64,000 nucleotides of DNA from JABCYV01 sp963696025 (GTDB taxonomy: Bacteria > Acidobacteriota > Terriglobia > Terriglobales > Acidobacteriaceae), in contig CAVOII010000006.1 in the NCBI GenBank assembly GCA_963696025.1, positions 62,001 to 126,000 on the forward strand. The letters run 5' to 3'. Made by a program: the position numbers and the translations under genes. Shown here one piece after another: positions 1 through 9,169 of this stretch. Below the pieces are notes generated by a model, which did not search any database, was not told where the DNA came from, and worked only from the letters and a program-made list of their open reading frames with translations. The stretch's first letter is position 1. Each line of letters opens with the position of its first letter.

Positions 1-269
1 CCGCATCCAATCGGTTGAGATGTATTCCTCAACGAGATAGGTTGCCATGTCCCGATCTGGGGCAATGTTACGCAGTGCGCTTGTGCAAAAATTTCGCGCG
101 TGAACCAGAATTTTTTCCTATCGCAGAGTGCAGGTCGGCAACTCCTGTAGGTTGGGAGACAACACCACCACGGGCTTCGTCCCCACGGCTGAAACATCGC
201 CTAACAGTTTTATCCCTTGTCCGTCTAAACCAGCAGATTTAGTATCGACAGTCCATTCTGAGGTCTTCC
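1..269. other. Intergenic start of window
   Basis: No convincing gene is seen. The short open frames here have no family resemblance and no good ribosome binding site. A GAGG sequence shortly before position 270 probably serves the following peptidase gene. Confidence 0.5.
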
Positions 270-2299
270 ATGCGCCTGTTCTCGCTGCTGCTTATTTGTC
301 GTTTGCTCGTTGTAGCCAGCCTCGCCCAGTCCACTCCCGCCAAGCCAGGACTGGGTTTCAGCATTGACAATATCGATAAAACCATCGATCCCTGCGTGGA
401 TTTCTATCAGTACGCCTGCGGCAACTGGCTGAAGGCCACGGAGATCCCACCCGATCAGACGCGCTGGCTCAGCTTTGTGGAACTGGATCAGCGGAACGAG
501 GGAATCATGCGAGGCATTTTGGAGAACGCCTCGGCGAACCGTTTCGATCGCGACGCTATCGATCAGAAGATTGGCGAGTCCTACGGCTCGTGCATGGACG
601 AGAAGGCAGCTGACGCCAAGGGGCTTGATCCGCTCAAACCTGAGCTTGCCCGCATTGCGAATGTCAAGGATAAGTCTGGGCTGATCGATGTGATCGCGCG
701 GGTGCACTTGATCGGGCCCAGTCCTCTGTTCGACTTCTATTCCCAGCCGGACCTGCATAACGCCGGCATGGTCATTGCCTACATTGACCAAGGCGGCCTT
801 ACCCTTCCGGACCGCGATTACTATCTCAAAGACGATCCCAAGATGGCGGAAGCGCGCAAGCATTTTGTGGAGTATGTGACCCAGATGTTCATACTGGCGG
901 GTCAGGCTCCGCAACAAGGCGCCGATTCCGCACAGACTATTTTGCGGATTGAGACCGTGCTGGCTAGAGCCTCCATGGATCGCACTGCGCGCCGCGAACC
1001 CTAAGAACCGCGATCACAAGATGACCCGGGACCAAGCTGTCAGCCTGGCGCCAAATTTCTATCTGACGCGTTACTTCGCAGCCGTGAACTCGCCCAGCTT
1101 TTCTGAACTGAATGTCAGCAACCCAGAGTTCTTCAAACAGATAAATGGGCTGCTCGATTCCGAGTCGCTGGAGGCGTTGAAAACTTATGTGAGCTGGCAC
1201 CTGCTCGACACTACCGCGCCATGGCTTTCTCAACCATTTGTTGACGCCAACTTCAAGATGCAGCAGGCGTTGACCGGGCAAGCGGAAATCAAGCCGCGTT
1301 GGAAACGCTGCGTAAACGCCACTGACGACGCCTTGGGCGAAGCTTTAGGCCAGCGTTTTGTGGAACTGACTTTCGGCGCGGATGGCAAGCAGCGGATGCT
1401 GAAGATGGTAACGGCGCTGGATTCGCTGGATGACGATATCGGCGGTCTCCCCTGGATGAGCGATGAAACCAAGAAGCAGGCCAAGGTGAAGCTGGAAGCG
1501 ATTGGCAACAAGATCGGCTATCCCGATGTCTGGCGGGATTACAGCACTCACCATTGTTCGCGGTGACCTGGTGGGAAACTTCTGGCGCGCGAATGAATTC
1601 GAATCCCATCGCCAGATCGCGAAGATTGACAAGCCGCTTGATCGCAAAGAGTGGGGTATGACTCCACCGACCGTTAACGTGTACTACAGTCCGCCACGCA
1701 ATGAGATTGTGTTTCCCGCTGGCATTCTCCAACCGCCATTCTTCGATAAGACGATGGACGATGCGGTGAACTTTGGCGGCATCGGCATCGTCATCGGACA
1801 CGAATTGACGCACGGTTTCGATGATCAAGGGCGCAAATACGATCCGCAAGGCAACCTGCAGGATTGGTGGACCCCCGAAGATGGCAAGGAATTTGAAAAG
1901 CGCGCCAGTTGTATCGCTGACGAGTACAGCCATTTCGTGGCCGTGGACGACCTTAAATTAAACGGCCGCTTAACCTTGGGTGAGAACACCGCTGACAACG
2001 GCGGGGCGCGTATCGCGCTCATGGCGCTGCGCAAGATGATTGCGCAGGATCCCACCGGCAAAGCCGCGCAGAAGATCGACGGCTACACGCCTGAGCAACG
2101 TTTCTTCCTCGGATTTGGGCGAGTGTGGTGCCAGAAACAGCGCCCCGAGGAGGCCCGGCGCAGGGTCACCATCGATCCACACTCTCCGGGAAAATATCGC
2201 ATTGACGGCGTGGTCCAGAACATGCCTGAGTTTCAGCAGGCATGGGGGTGCAAGGCGGGACAGCCGATGGTCAGCGAAAACGCCTGCCGAGTGTGGTAA
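270..2299 (+). pseudogene. M13 (neprilysin-like) metallopeptidase with two frameshifts
   Basis: Exported zinc endopeptidase of the M13 family, expected to cleave short peptides outside the cytoplasm. A hydrophobic signal peptide starts at ATG 270, then the M13 signature DPCVDFYQYACGNW. The catalytic HELTH (1799-1813) is followed by GFDDQG and the downstream ENTAD zinc-ligand motif, so every catalytic element is present. The coding path changes frame twice. The first frame ends at a TAA (1002-1004) just after a CCC run at 999-1001, and PKNRDHKM continues one base over. The second ends after WRDYS near 1545 and resumes with ALTIVRGD, as if a GC dinucleotide had been lost from AGCGCACTC. Restoring both gives about 676 residues, the normal family length. 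The sequence is otherwise well conserved, so this is either a recent pseudogene or consensus errors; I cannot tell which. Confidence 0.85.
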
Positions 2300-2407
2300 A
2301 GATCGCGCTCGCCGCAAAGAAAGTTCAACCGCAAGCTTCGGATGGAATCTAAGTGGGCAAATCGTCAGGCTGGATCAGCTCAACTAGGCCGGCTCGGTAA
2401 ACTGCCC

Positions 2408-3835
2408 ATGAAGAAAGCGGACTCGCAGCTTCGGGATTTGCTGGGCGGAGTGCTTCGGCATGCGCTCTCCCATTTAGAGAACCTTGATACCTTTCCGGTC
2501 GCAGCCACCGCAGATCTGCTAACCCTGCGCCAGCAACTCAGCAAACCACTCACGCCGGAAGGCATTCCTGCGGGACAGGTGATCGACGAGCTCGTGAGAG
2601 ACGTTGACGGCGGAATTATCGGTTCTGCTGGCGGACGCTTTTTTGGTTGGGTAGTCGGCGCTTCGGTACCTGCGTCTTTGGCGGCTGACTGGCTTACCTC
2701 GGCTTGGGACCAAAACGCAGCGCTCTATGCCACAGCGCCTGCGGCCGCCGTCGTCGAGGAAGTTGCTGGCGCTTGGCTGAAAGATATCCTTGGACTTCCC
2801 GCGCATGCCAGCTTCGCGCTTGTGACCGGTTGTCAGATGGCGCACGTAACCTGTCTGGCCGCTGCCCGTCACTCTCTTCTAACAAAACACCGCTGGGATG
2901 TTGAGCAACAGGGTCTGTTCGGCGCGCCTCCGATTCGCATTCTGTCGAGCTCTTTACTGCACGGTTCGTTCGAGCGCGCGGTGCGCCTGGTGGGACTTGG
3001 ATTGTCGCAAGTGACTGTCCTGCCGGCCGACTCGCAAGGTCGCCTTGAGTATCCCGCACTCGAGCATGCCTTGCAGAGCAACCCAGCCGCTCCGACGATT
3101 GTTCTCCTGCAAGCTGGTGATGTGAACAGCGGATCCTTCGATTCCTTCGAGACCATAATTCCGCTGGCTAAGAGACATGGAGCTTGGGTCCACGTGGATG
3201 GTGCCTTCGGCTTGTGGGCAGCTTCCAGTTCGCGATTCCGGCACCTGGTCAAAGGGCTGGGCGCGGCTGACTCCTGGGCCACGGATGGACACAAATGGCT
3301 CAATGTTCCGTTCGATTGCGGCTATGCTTTCGTCGCTGACCCGGAGGCCCATCGTGCCTCACTCTCTCATCGTGCGGTTTATCTCACCCATGACGCCGAG
3401 GCGCGGGATGAAATGGACTGGAATCCAGAGTGGTCTCGCCGCTCTCGCGGTTTTGCCACATACGCCGCCCTGCGCGAGCTTGGCCGCAACGGAGTTGCCG
3501 ACCTGGTCGAGCGTTGCTGCGAGCACGCGCGCTCCATCGTGATGAAGATCGGAAGCTTGCCTGGAGCAGAAGTTCTGTGGGAGCCGACTATCAACCAAGG
3601 CCTGGTGCGCTTCCTCGATCCCGAACGCGGCGCGTCGGAGAAAGATCATGACCGGCGAACCGAGGACGTAATGACGGCCATTCTAGCTACGGGAGAAGCG
3701 TTCTTTGGGGGAACCACCTGGCGCGGACATCGTGCCATGCGAGTGAGCGTGTCCAGCTGGCGGACTTCCGATGAAGATGTGGAGCGGGTAGTCAACGCAG
3801 TGGCAAGCGTATTGAACGTTCCAGTGGCGCAATAG
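2408..3835 (+). CDS. PLP-dependent group II decarboxylase family protein
   Basis: Cytoplasmic PLP enzyme of fold type I, in the family of aromatic-amino-acid and glutamate/aspartate decarboxylases. The segment VHVDGAFGLWA supplies the aspartate that contacts the pyridine nitrogen, and TDGHKWLNVP carries the Schiff-base lysine (about residue 296). The length of 475 residues is usual. I chose ATG 2408 (MKKADSQLRD) because homology-like sequence begins there; an in-frame ATG at 2342 would add 22 residues of no recognisable character. Neither start has a strong Shine-Dalgarno sequence. The substrate cannot be read from the sequence, and neighbouring genes do not suggest a pathway. Some members of this family are annotated as class V aminotransferases. 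Confidence 0.8.
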   Translation: MKKADSQLRDLLGGVLRHALSHLENLDTFPVAATADLLTLRQQLSKPLTPEGIPAGQVIDELVRDVDGGIIGSAGGRFFGWVVGASVPASLAADWLTSAWDQNAALYATAPAAAVVEEVAGAWLKDILGLPAHASFALVTGCQMAHVTCLAAARHSLLTKHRWDVEQQGLFGAPPIRILSSSLLHGSFERAVRLVGLGLSQVTVLPADSQGRLEYPALEHALQSNPAAPTIVLLQAGDVNSGSFDSFETIIPLAKRHGAWVHVDGAFGLWAASSSRFRHLVKGLGAADSWATDGHKWLNVPFDCGYAFVADPEAHRASLSHRAVYLTHDAEARDEMDWNPEWSRRSRGFATYAALRELGRNGVADLVERCCEHARSIVMKIGSLPGAEVLWEPTINQGLVRFLDPERGASEKDHDRRTEDVMTAILATGEAFFGGTTWRGHRAMRVSVSSWRTSDEDVERVVNAVASVLNVPVAQ

Positions 3836-3862
3836 CTGTGGGCCTTCCAGGGCCGCGGATGG

Positions 3863-4561
3863 CTACGCAATCTTGCGGACTACTGCAAGGTGAAGTTGTA
3901 CTCGTTTCCTGAAGCCCAGGTGTTCATACAGTCCGATTGCCCGCAAGTTGTCGTGGCGGACATGCAGGAAAGCGACTTCGCGGCGACGGCGAATCTCTTC
4001 CACAAGGGAGCGGATCAAAGCGGCCGCGTAGCCATTTCCGGTATGATTGGGATGAGTGCACACGGCGCTTACCTCGGTGTAACCTGGCAGCTTCAATCGT
4101 TCTCCAGCCATCGCGACCAGACTTCCTCCTAAACGAATGCCGCGATAGGTTCCTAGTTCGCGAGTTCGTCGGCCGATAGGCCCGGGCTTGGTGAGTTCGG
4201 CCAGCGCCACCATCTCCGGCACGTCTGCCCCGGTCAGTTCGATTAATTCGATCAATCCACTCGTCGCCGGCGAGGTTGCTGAAAACGGCCTGCCATTCTC
4301 ATGGACCATCTGCAGGAGCGGAACGGTGGCCACGAGCGTCCAGCCTTTAGGCAGTTGCGGGGGTACTGCCAGAAACAAGCCAGTCGCGCTTCCGTCCTTA
4401 ACCAAGTCCGCGAGCGAATCATAGCCTTCCTCCGTTGGTTCCAGAAACGCTCCCAGCGATGTGACTTCCGCGGGAAATTTTCTAGCCAATTTATAGCTTT
4501 CGGCGAACTTGCCCTGACTGGTCGTCAGCGCCTTCCAGATCACGTTGTCAAGGTCGTGCAT
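3863..4561 (-). CDS. GNAT family N-acetyltransferase
   Basis: Predicted acetyl-CoA-dependent acetyltransferase of the FR47-like GNAT type. The C-terminal half holds the acetyl-CoA site: the beta strand YTEVSAVCTHP, then the pyrophosphate loop of the form HTGNGYAAAL, and finally the N-R-A-I-G-L-Y-E-H-L-G-F motif typical of the family. I chose ATG 4561 (MHDLDNVIWKALTT) because related proteins begin with a similar LDN-x-x-W-x-ALT segment. The open frame extends to a TTG at 4642, but that adds 27 unremarkable residues. It is convergent with the PLP decarboxylase, separated by 27 bases. The acceptor substrate is unknown. Confidence 0.8.
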   Translation of the reverse strand: MHDLDNVIWKALTTSQGKFAESYKLARKFPAEVTSLGAFLEPTEEGYDSLADLVKDGSATGLFLAVPPQLPKGWTLVATVPLLQMVHENGRPFSATSPATSGLIELIELTGADVPEMVALAELTKPGPIGRRTRELGTYRGIRLGGSLVAMAGERLKLPGYTEVSAVCTHPNHTGNGYAAALIRSLVEEIRRRREVAFLHVRHDNLRAIGLYEHLGFRKRVQLHLAVVRKIA

Positions 4562-4751
4562 GCTGGTTGGATCATCTGTCCCTTCATTTGGATTCTGGCA
4601 CGCTTCTTCATACCGCAACCGCTTCGTTTGCAGTGACTGCAATTTCTTGACAAGAAAGTAGCCAGAAAATGACTCGCAGATGACTTGCGAGTGACAATCC
4701 CGACGCAGCTCCTCGCTACGCTCCGATTAACCCATTTATCGGAGTATCCAT

Positions 4752-5504
4752 ATGAAACCAAAATTGGTTGTTTTCATGCTTGCATTGCTATCAGGCGCCG
4801 GCATTTTGTGCTATGAAGCCGCATGGGCTGATCCCACGACGGCGCCCAGCACGGCTTCAACGGGCACTGTAAAGGGAGTCGTAAAGCTTGACGGCGTCGT
4901 TCCCAAGTCAAAACCGATCAGTATGGGGGCGGATCCAAGCTGCGCCAAGCTGCATCCGATGGCCGTCTCAGCTCAGGAAATTGTGGCCGACTCCAGCGGC
5001 GGATTGCAAAACGTAATTGTCTTCATCGCCGATGGTCTTGGCGATCGCACTTTCGAGCCTCCGAGTCAGCCCGTCGTGATTGAGCAGAAAGGCTGCATAT
5101 ATCAGCCGCACGTGATTGCGATGCGGGCCAACCAGAAGCTGGACGTGATCAACGAGGATCCCACAACTCACAACATTCATCCCCAGCCTGCCAATAATCG
5201 AGAGTGGAACAAAGCTCAGCTTCCAGGTACGACGGTGGAAGATACTTTTGCTCGCGAAGAGATCTCGATCCCAGTGAAGTGCAATGTGCATCCCTGGATG
5301 CGCGGCTATGTCGCCGTGTTCAAGCATCCCTACTTCATCGTCACTGGGAAAGATGGCAGCTTCGATTTGAGCAATCTGCCCCCAGGGACCTATACCCTTA
5401 AGGCCTGGCATGAAAAGCTCGGAACCGCGACCCAGCAGATCACCGTGGGCACGAACGAGACCAAGACCGTGCAGTTCGTCTTCAAGTCATCTCAGGGATC
5501 GTAA
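4752..5504 (+). CDS. Exported cupredoxin-like protein with carboxypeptidase-regulatory-like domain
   Basis: Secreted protein of 250 residues with a signal peptide (residues 1-26). Two beta domains follow. The middle part resembles a plastocyanin-like domain with a plausible type 1 copper site: His140 in TTHNIH, then Cys177, His180 and Met183 in CNVHPWM. The last 60 residues (DGSFDLSNLPPGTYTLKAWH) match the carboxypeptidase-regulatory-like fold often fused to such proteins. A GGAG sequence about ten bases before ATG 4752 supports the start. It lies just upstream of the ccm operon, with about 134 bases between, so a role in periplasmic electron transfer is attractive, but that is inference from position. 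Confidence 0.75.
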   Translation: MKPKLVVFMLALLSGAGILCYEAAWADPTTAPSTASTGTVKGVVKLDGVVPKSKPISMGADPSCAKLHPMAVSAQEIVADSSGGLQNVIVFIADGLGDRTFEPPSQPVVIEQKGCIYQPHVIAMRANQKLDVINEDPTTHNIHPQPANNREWNKAQLPGTTVEDTFAREEISIPVKCNVHPWMRGYVAVFKHPYFIVTGKDGSFDLSNLPPGTYTLKAWHEKLGTATQQITVGTNETKTVQFVFKSSQGS

Positions 5505-5638
5505 ATCTGGGCGGTCAACCGCGCTGCAGCGACGCATTCGGCCGATCGGGCCGTGTACCGTCGGACCGCTTGACCCGCTCCCGAGCAGAAGATAGAGTCT
5601 GCTTATAGGGCGCGGGTCAGGCTGCACCCGACGAGACC

Positions 5639-6124
5639 ATGTCCAGCGAAACCCAGAAATACCTAAAATTCAGCAGCGCCATCGGAGTGATCCTGGTCGC
5701 GCTGGGTTTCCTCGCCTACACCGGAGTGCAGGAAAGCAAGAGTTACTATGTGACCATCAAGGAACTGCGCGGTATGGGAGACAGCGCCCACACCAAGCGC
5801 TTGCGAGTCGCGGGAAACGTACAGCCTGGTTCGATCAAGCGGACTGGGACCAAGGTTGAGTTTATGCTGGTCGAGAATGATCAGATTCTGCCCGTGGTGT
5901 ACAGCGGAACGGAAGCGCCGCCCGACACTTTCAAAGATAACTCTCAGGCGCTAGCCGATGGCAGCTTCGGACGCGACGGCGTCTTCCACGCCAAACAATT
6001 GCAGGCCAAGTGCGCCTCAAAATATGCGCCTCAGCAGCCGGGTACACCCGGCACTCCGGCCGCCGAACCGGGCAAGAGCATGACGCAGGTTCAAAGCACC
6101 GATCCAACCGGCGCGGCGAACTAA
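5639..6124 (+). CDS. ccmE: Cytochrome c maturation haem chaperone CcmE (CxxxY type)
   Basis: Periplasmic haem chaperone that takes haem from the CcmABCD complex and passes it to the ligation machinery. One N-terminal membrane helix (about residues 11-29) anchors an OB-fold domain whose core shows the family pattern RLRVAGNVQPGS, V-E-F-M-L and LPVVYSG. The haem-attachment site reads C125-A-S-K-Y129, the CxxxY variant rather than the HxxxY of Escherichia coli; CxxxY proteins are known from some deltaproteobacteria and archaea. The tail is proline-rich and low in complexity. First gene of ccmEABCD, with 84 bases before ccmA. Confidence 0.92.
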   Translation: MSSETQKYLKFSSAIGVILVALGFLAYTGVQESKSYYVTIKELRGMGDSAHTKRLRVAGNVQPGSIKRTGTKVEFMLVENDQILPVVYSGTEAPPDTFKDNSQALADGSFGRDGVFHAKQLQAKCASKYAPQQPGTPGTPAAEPGKSMTQVQSTDPTGAAN

Positions 6125-6208
6125 CAATACTCGCCTAAGCTCACCCTCGACTTCGCCTGACGCATCGACTATCTTCACTCGTGAAGAGTAATTCAGTTTT
6201 CACTTCCT

Positions 6209-6898
6209 GTGGCTTCCATTCCAGCTTCGCCCAACGATTCTGCCGTTATCACCCTTACCGGTCTCGTCAAACAATTCGGACGTTTTGCCGCTTTGCGTGG
6301 GGTGAGCGCGGAGTTCGCTCCAGGAAAGCTCTACGCAATTCTGGGCGACAACGGGGCAGGGAAGACGACGCTGCTCCGTACGCTCGCCGGTCTCACGCGG
6401 CCCACCGCGGGAAGTGTTTCCATACTGAGTACGACCAATCTCCGGGCCGTCTGCCAACAGGTGGGCTACATGGCGCATCCGTCTCTGCTGTATGACGAGC
6501 TAAGCGGGATGGAAAACTTGCGCTACTTCGCACAGCTCTACGGGATTGAAGATCGCCAGCGCTGTGCGGCTGTCATCGCCGCCTTCGGGCTGGATCCGTT
6601 GTTGGAGCGGCCCGTCTCCCAATATTCGCAGGGTATGCGGCAGAGAATGTCCTTGGCGCGGGCACTGCTGCACGATCCGAAGATCCTGCTGCTCGACGAA
6701 CCATTTTCCAATGTTGACGTGCGTTCGGCGCGGGAAATGGTCAGCTTGCTGGCGCAGATGCGCGACGGCGGCAAAACTATGTTGGTGGTCACGCATCAGG
6801 CGTCACTGCTGGAAGACGCCGCAGATGAATTTGTTTGGATGGAAGCCGGACAAATTGTGAGTCGGACGCGCCACCTGTATCCTACGGAGGCACGATGA
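6209..6898 (+). CDS. ccmA: Haem exporter ATP-binding protein CcmA
   Basis: Cytoplasmic ABC ATPase that drives release of holo-CcmE from CcmC. The Walker A motif is GDNGAGKTT, the signature YSQGMRQRMSLARALL and the Walker B ILLLDEPF, followed by the switch histidine in VVTHQ. At 229 residues it is a little longer than typical CcmA because of an N-terminal extension. The start is a GTG at 6209. The stop codon overlaps the ccmB start in an ATGA, which indicates translational coupling. Confidence 0.93.
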   Translation: MASIPASPNDSAVITLTGLVKQFGRFAALRGVSAEFAPGKLYAILGDNGAGKTTLLRTLAGLTRPTAGSVSILSTTNLRAVCQQVGYMAHPSLLYDELSGMENLRYFAQLYGIEDRQRCAAVIAAFGLDPLLERPVSQYSQGMRQRMSLARALLHDPKILLLDEPFSNVDVRSAREMVSLLAQMRDGGKTMLVVTHQASLLEDAADEFVWMEAGQIVSRTRHLYPTEAR

Positions 6899-7569
6899 AC
6901 CTTGCCGGGATCACCGGAGCGACTCTGGCAAAAGATCTTCGTCTGGAGTGGCGCTCCAAGGATGCCATCAATGCCATGCTCTTCTTCGCGTTGCTGGTGG
7001 TTGTTGTCTTCAGCTTTTCGTTCGATCCCAATGCGGAAGAATCGCGTCAAATTGCCGGCGGGCTGGTTTGGGTGGCATTTCTATTTGCCACCGTGGTCGC
7101 ACTCAATCAGACCTGGGCGCGCGAGCTGCGCAATCAGGTGCTGGACGCTTACCGCGTCTCTCCCGCGCCCGCCAATTCGCTTTTTCTGGCCAAGGCCCTG
7201 GGCAACTTCATCTTTGTCAGCGTGCTGCAAGCGTTGATGACGCCGCTGTTTGTCGTCTTCTACAAACTACATGCCCTGGGGCCGGCCTGGCAGCTGATTC
7301 CAGTCGCCGCGCTCGGCACCTGGGCCTTAGTTGTGAACGGTACCTTTTTCGCTGCCATATCGATTCGCACCCGTAGCCGCGAGATCATGCTGCCGCTCCT
7401 GCTATTCCCGATTTCAATCCCGGCAATACTCGCTATGGTGAATGCTACCACCGCCATCCTTACAGGTGAACTCTCGGCGTGGTTCTGGATCGTGTTGCTC
7501 GCAACCTACGATGTCGTGTTTACTATTGCTTGTCTCCTGTTCTTCGAAACGGTGTTGCACGCAGAATGA
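6895..7569 (+). CDS. ccmB: Haem exporter permease subunit CcmB
   Basis: Integral membrane partner of CcmA, 224 residues with six hydrophobic segments. The segment ALNQTWARELRNQVLDAYRVSP carries the conserved cytoplasmic loop of the family. ATG 6895 overlaps the ccmA stop by four bases, so I prefer it to the longer frame opening at 6835, which would lie inside ccmA. Its own stop overlaps ccmC in the same ATGA manner. Confidence 0.92.
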   Translation: MNLAGITGATLAKDLRLEWRSKDAINAMLFFALLVVVVFSFSFDPNAEESRQIAGGLVWVAFLFATVVALNQTWARELRNQVLDAYRVSPAPANSLFLAKALGNFIFVSVLQALMTPLFVVFYKLHALGPAWQLIPVAALGTWALVVNGTFFAAISIRTRSREIMLPLLLFPISIPAILAMVNATTAILTGELSAWFWIVLLATYDVVFTIACLLFFETVLHAE

Positions 7570-8255
7570 AGCGAGTCTTCCCCATCTTCGCAGTTCTCAC
7601 GGCACTGCTGCTCAGCTACGCTCTCTATGAAGCGTTGGTCGCAGCGCCCACGGAGAGAACGATGGGCGACGTGCAGCGCATCTTCTACTATCACGTGCCC
7701 TCGGCTTGGACCGCATTTCTTCTGTTCCTGATCAATTTTGTGGCGTCCGTTGTGTACCTGATTCGCCGCAACCCTATCGCCGATATCGTCGCAGTGGTCA
7801 CAGCGGAAGTCGGCGTGGTGTTCTGTACGGTGGTTCTGGTAACGGGGCCGTTGTGGGCGCGGCCGGTCTGGGGCATTTGGTGGACCTGGGACGTCCGCCT
7901 GACTTCTACTTTGGTGCTGTGGCTAATCTACGTCAGCTATCTGATGCTGCGGCGTTTCTCCAGCAGCAGCCAAACGCCCACACTGGCGGCGGCGCTCGCG
8001 GTGTTCGGAGCGCTCGATGTCCCGCTGGTCTACTTCTCCATCTGGATTTTCCGTACGCAGCATCCCCAACCCGTCATCGGAGGCGGAGGCTCGATCGATC
8101 CACGGATGCTGCGAGTCCTGCTACTCAATTGGGTTGCGTTCCTGTGTTTTGCCACCCTGGTTTGCTGGTCGCGCTACCGATTGGAGCGTCTGCGCCGAGA
8201 GGTAGAAGAGACGCAAGCCCTGGAAGCATTGCTTGAGCCCAGGAGTCTGCGATGA
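7566..8255 (+). CDS. ccmC: Haem-handling membrane protein CcmC
   Basis: Haem-binding integral membrane protein that presents haem to CcmE. The tryptophan-rich periplasmic WWD segment reads GIWWTWDVRLTS, flanked by two conserved histidines in YYHVPSAW and RTQHPQPV, the expected axial haem ligands. It has six hydrophobic segments and about 229 residues. ATG 7566 overlaps the ccmB stop; the frame opens earlier, at 7479, but that would run far into ccmB. The stop overlaps ccmD. Confidence 0.93.
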   Translation: MKRVFPIFAVLTALLLSYALYEALVAAPTERTMGDVQRIFYYHVPSAWTAFLLFLINFVASVVYLIRRNPIADIVAVVTAEVGVVFCTVVLVTGPLWARPVWGIWWTWDVRLTSTLVLWLIYVSYLMLRRFSSSSQTPTLAAALAVFGALDVPLVYFSIWIFRTQHPQPVIGGGGSIDPRMLRVLLLNWVAFLCFATLVCWSRYRLERLRREVEETQALEALLEPRSLR

Positions 8256-8371
8256 GTTTCCTTTATGCCGCCTACGCCGCGACATGGATCATCCACATTA
8301 CATATCTCACCACGTTAGTGGGCCGGTACAAACGTCTCCGAAAAGAGATTGAAGGACTGGATAGAAAGTAG
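8252..8371 (+). CDS. ccmD: Small membrane protein CcmD
   Basis: A 39-residue frame starting at ATG 8252, whose first four bases overlap the ccmC stop. It has the CcmD pattern: one hydrophobic helix beginning FLYAAYAATWIIHITYL, then a basic C-terminal tail (RYKRLRKEIEGLDRK). CcmD stabilises the CcmABC-CcmE interaction. Its position after ccmC and the ATGA overlap make the call firm despite the small size. No ccmF, ccmG or ccmH follows, so the ligation genes must lie elsewhere. Confidence 0.88.
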   Translation: MSFLYAAYAATWIIHITYLTTLVGRYKRLRKEIEGLDRK

Positions 8372-8390
8372 AAGGCGGTGACGACGGTTC

Positions 8391-8777
8391 TTATTGCATC
8401 TTTTCCAGGTAATCCGGTCCTGGGTTGGAGCGCAGGAACTCGTATTCTTCAATCAAAGCGGCTACGCCCACGCGGGAGACCGGCAGCGGCGCCTCGACTC
8501 GCACCACGCGCGCTGTAAAACGCACTCGTACTGGATCAGTGAGAGTAACATGCGGCGGAAAAGTCATGGTCACTTCGATACGCGTGCCTTCGGCTACAGC
8601 TCGGTCGAGATAAAAAAACACCCCGCGCGCGCTGACATTCTGGGTTTCCGTGAATACCTCATCCGGGTCGTGATCGCCCACCCGGATCGAAGCCGGTAAG
8701 CGCATGTCGAAACGTCGCATGCTGCGTCGTTCTTCCGCCGGCGGCGGCGGCATGGAGCTCTCTTTTCTTAGAAACAT
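8391..8777 (-). CDS. PilZ domain protein
   Basis: Probable cyclic-di-GMP-binding protein of about 128 residues made almost entirely of one PilZ domain. The two ligand motifs are present: R-F-D-M-R near the start (RxxxR) and NVSARG (NxSxxG) about 30 residues later, then the usual beta-barrel strands. No second domain shows an output function. ATG 8777 (MFLRKESSMPPPP) is preferred; a GTG at 8813 is the alternative. It is convergent with ccmD, 19 bases away. Confidence 0.82.
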   Translation of the reverse strand: MFLRKESSMPPPPAEERRSMRRFDMRLPASIRVGDHDPDEVFTETQNVSARGVFFYLDRAVAEGTRIEVTMTFPPHVTLTDPVRVRFTARVVRVEAPLPVSRVGVAALIEEYEFLRSNPGPDYLEKMQ

Positions 8778-9169
8778 TTGCACGAACTCATTGCCGAATT
8801 CTGTGTCGCACACGCGGGATGCGGCATTCTTTGAAAGGTTACGTACCGAACGCCCGTTTGCAAGAGAAAACGTCCGCAGGAACTGAATCGGTTAACGCCC
8901 CGCGGCTGCGGAATTGGTGGCTAGTTTTGCAGCATGGTGCGGCATCTCCTTACGGCAGTCGCTGCATCTGATCTAACGTCTTATCGAACCAGGCCAGGAC
9001 GTCGGTGCGCGGCTTGACAGTCTATCCGTCAGATGTTTAAGTAGTTATTTATTTTTCGACCATACTCAGGTGACAAGTACACATGCCGCTTCGCGAGCGC
9101 GGATAGCATTGCTGTTTGTCTGCCAATTTTCTTCTTCCTCTCCATGAACCCACGAACTCGGAGGACTTA
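8778..9169 (+). promoter_or_regulatory. Intergenic region with candidate sigma-70 promoter
   Basis: About 390 bases with no gene. A TTGACA at 9014-9019 is followed after 16 bases by TTTAAG (four of six matches to TATAAT), which would start a transcript near 9048 with a leader of about 120 bases for the SBBP protein gene. Just before that gene, GGAGGA at about 9160-9165 precedes GTG 9170. Nothing else recognisable. Confidence 0.4.

Noticed and set aside
128..367. Short frames at the window start
   Set aside because: They overlap the peptidase gene start in other frames and resemble nothing.
225..917. 230-codon frame on the minus strand
   Set aside because: Antisense to the conserved M13 peptidase; no family features.
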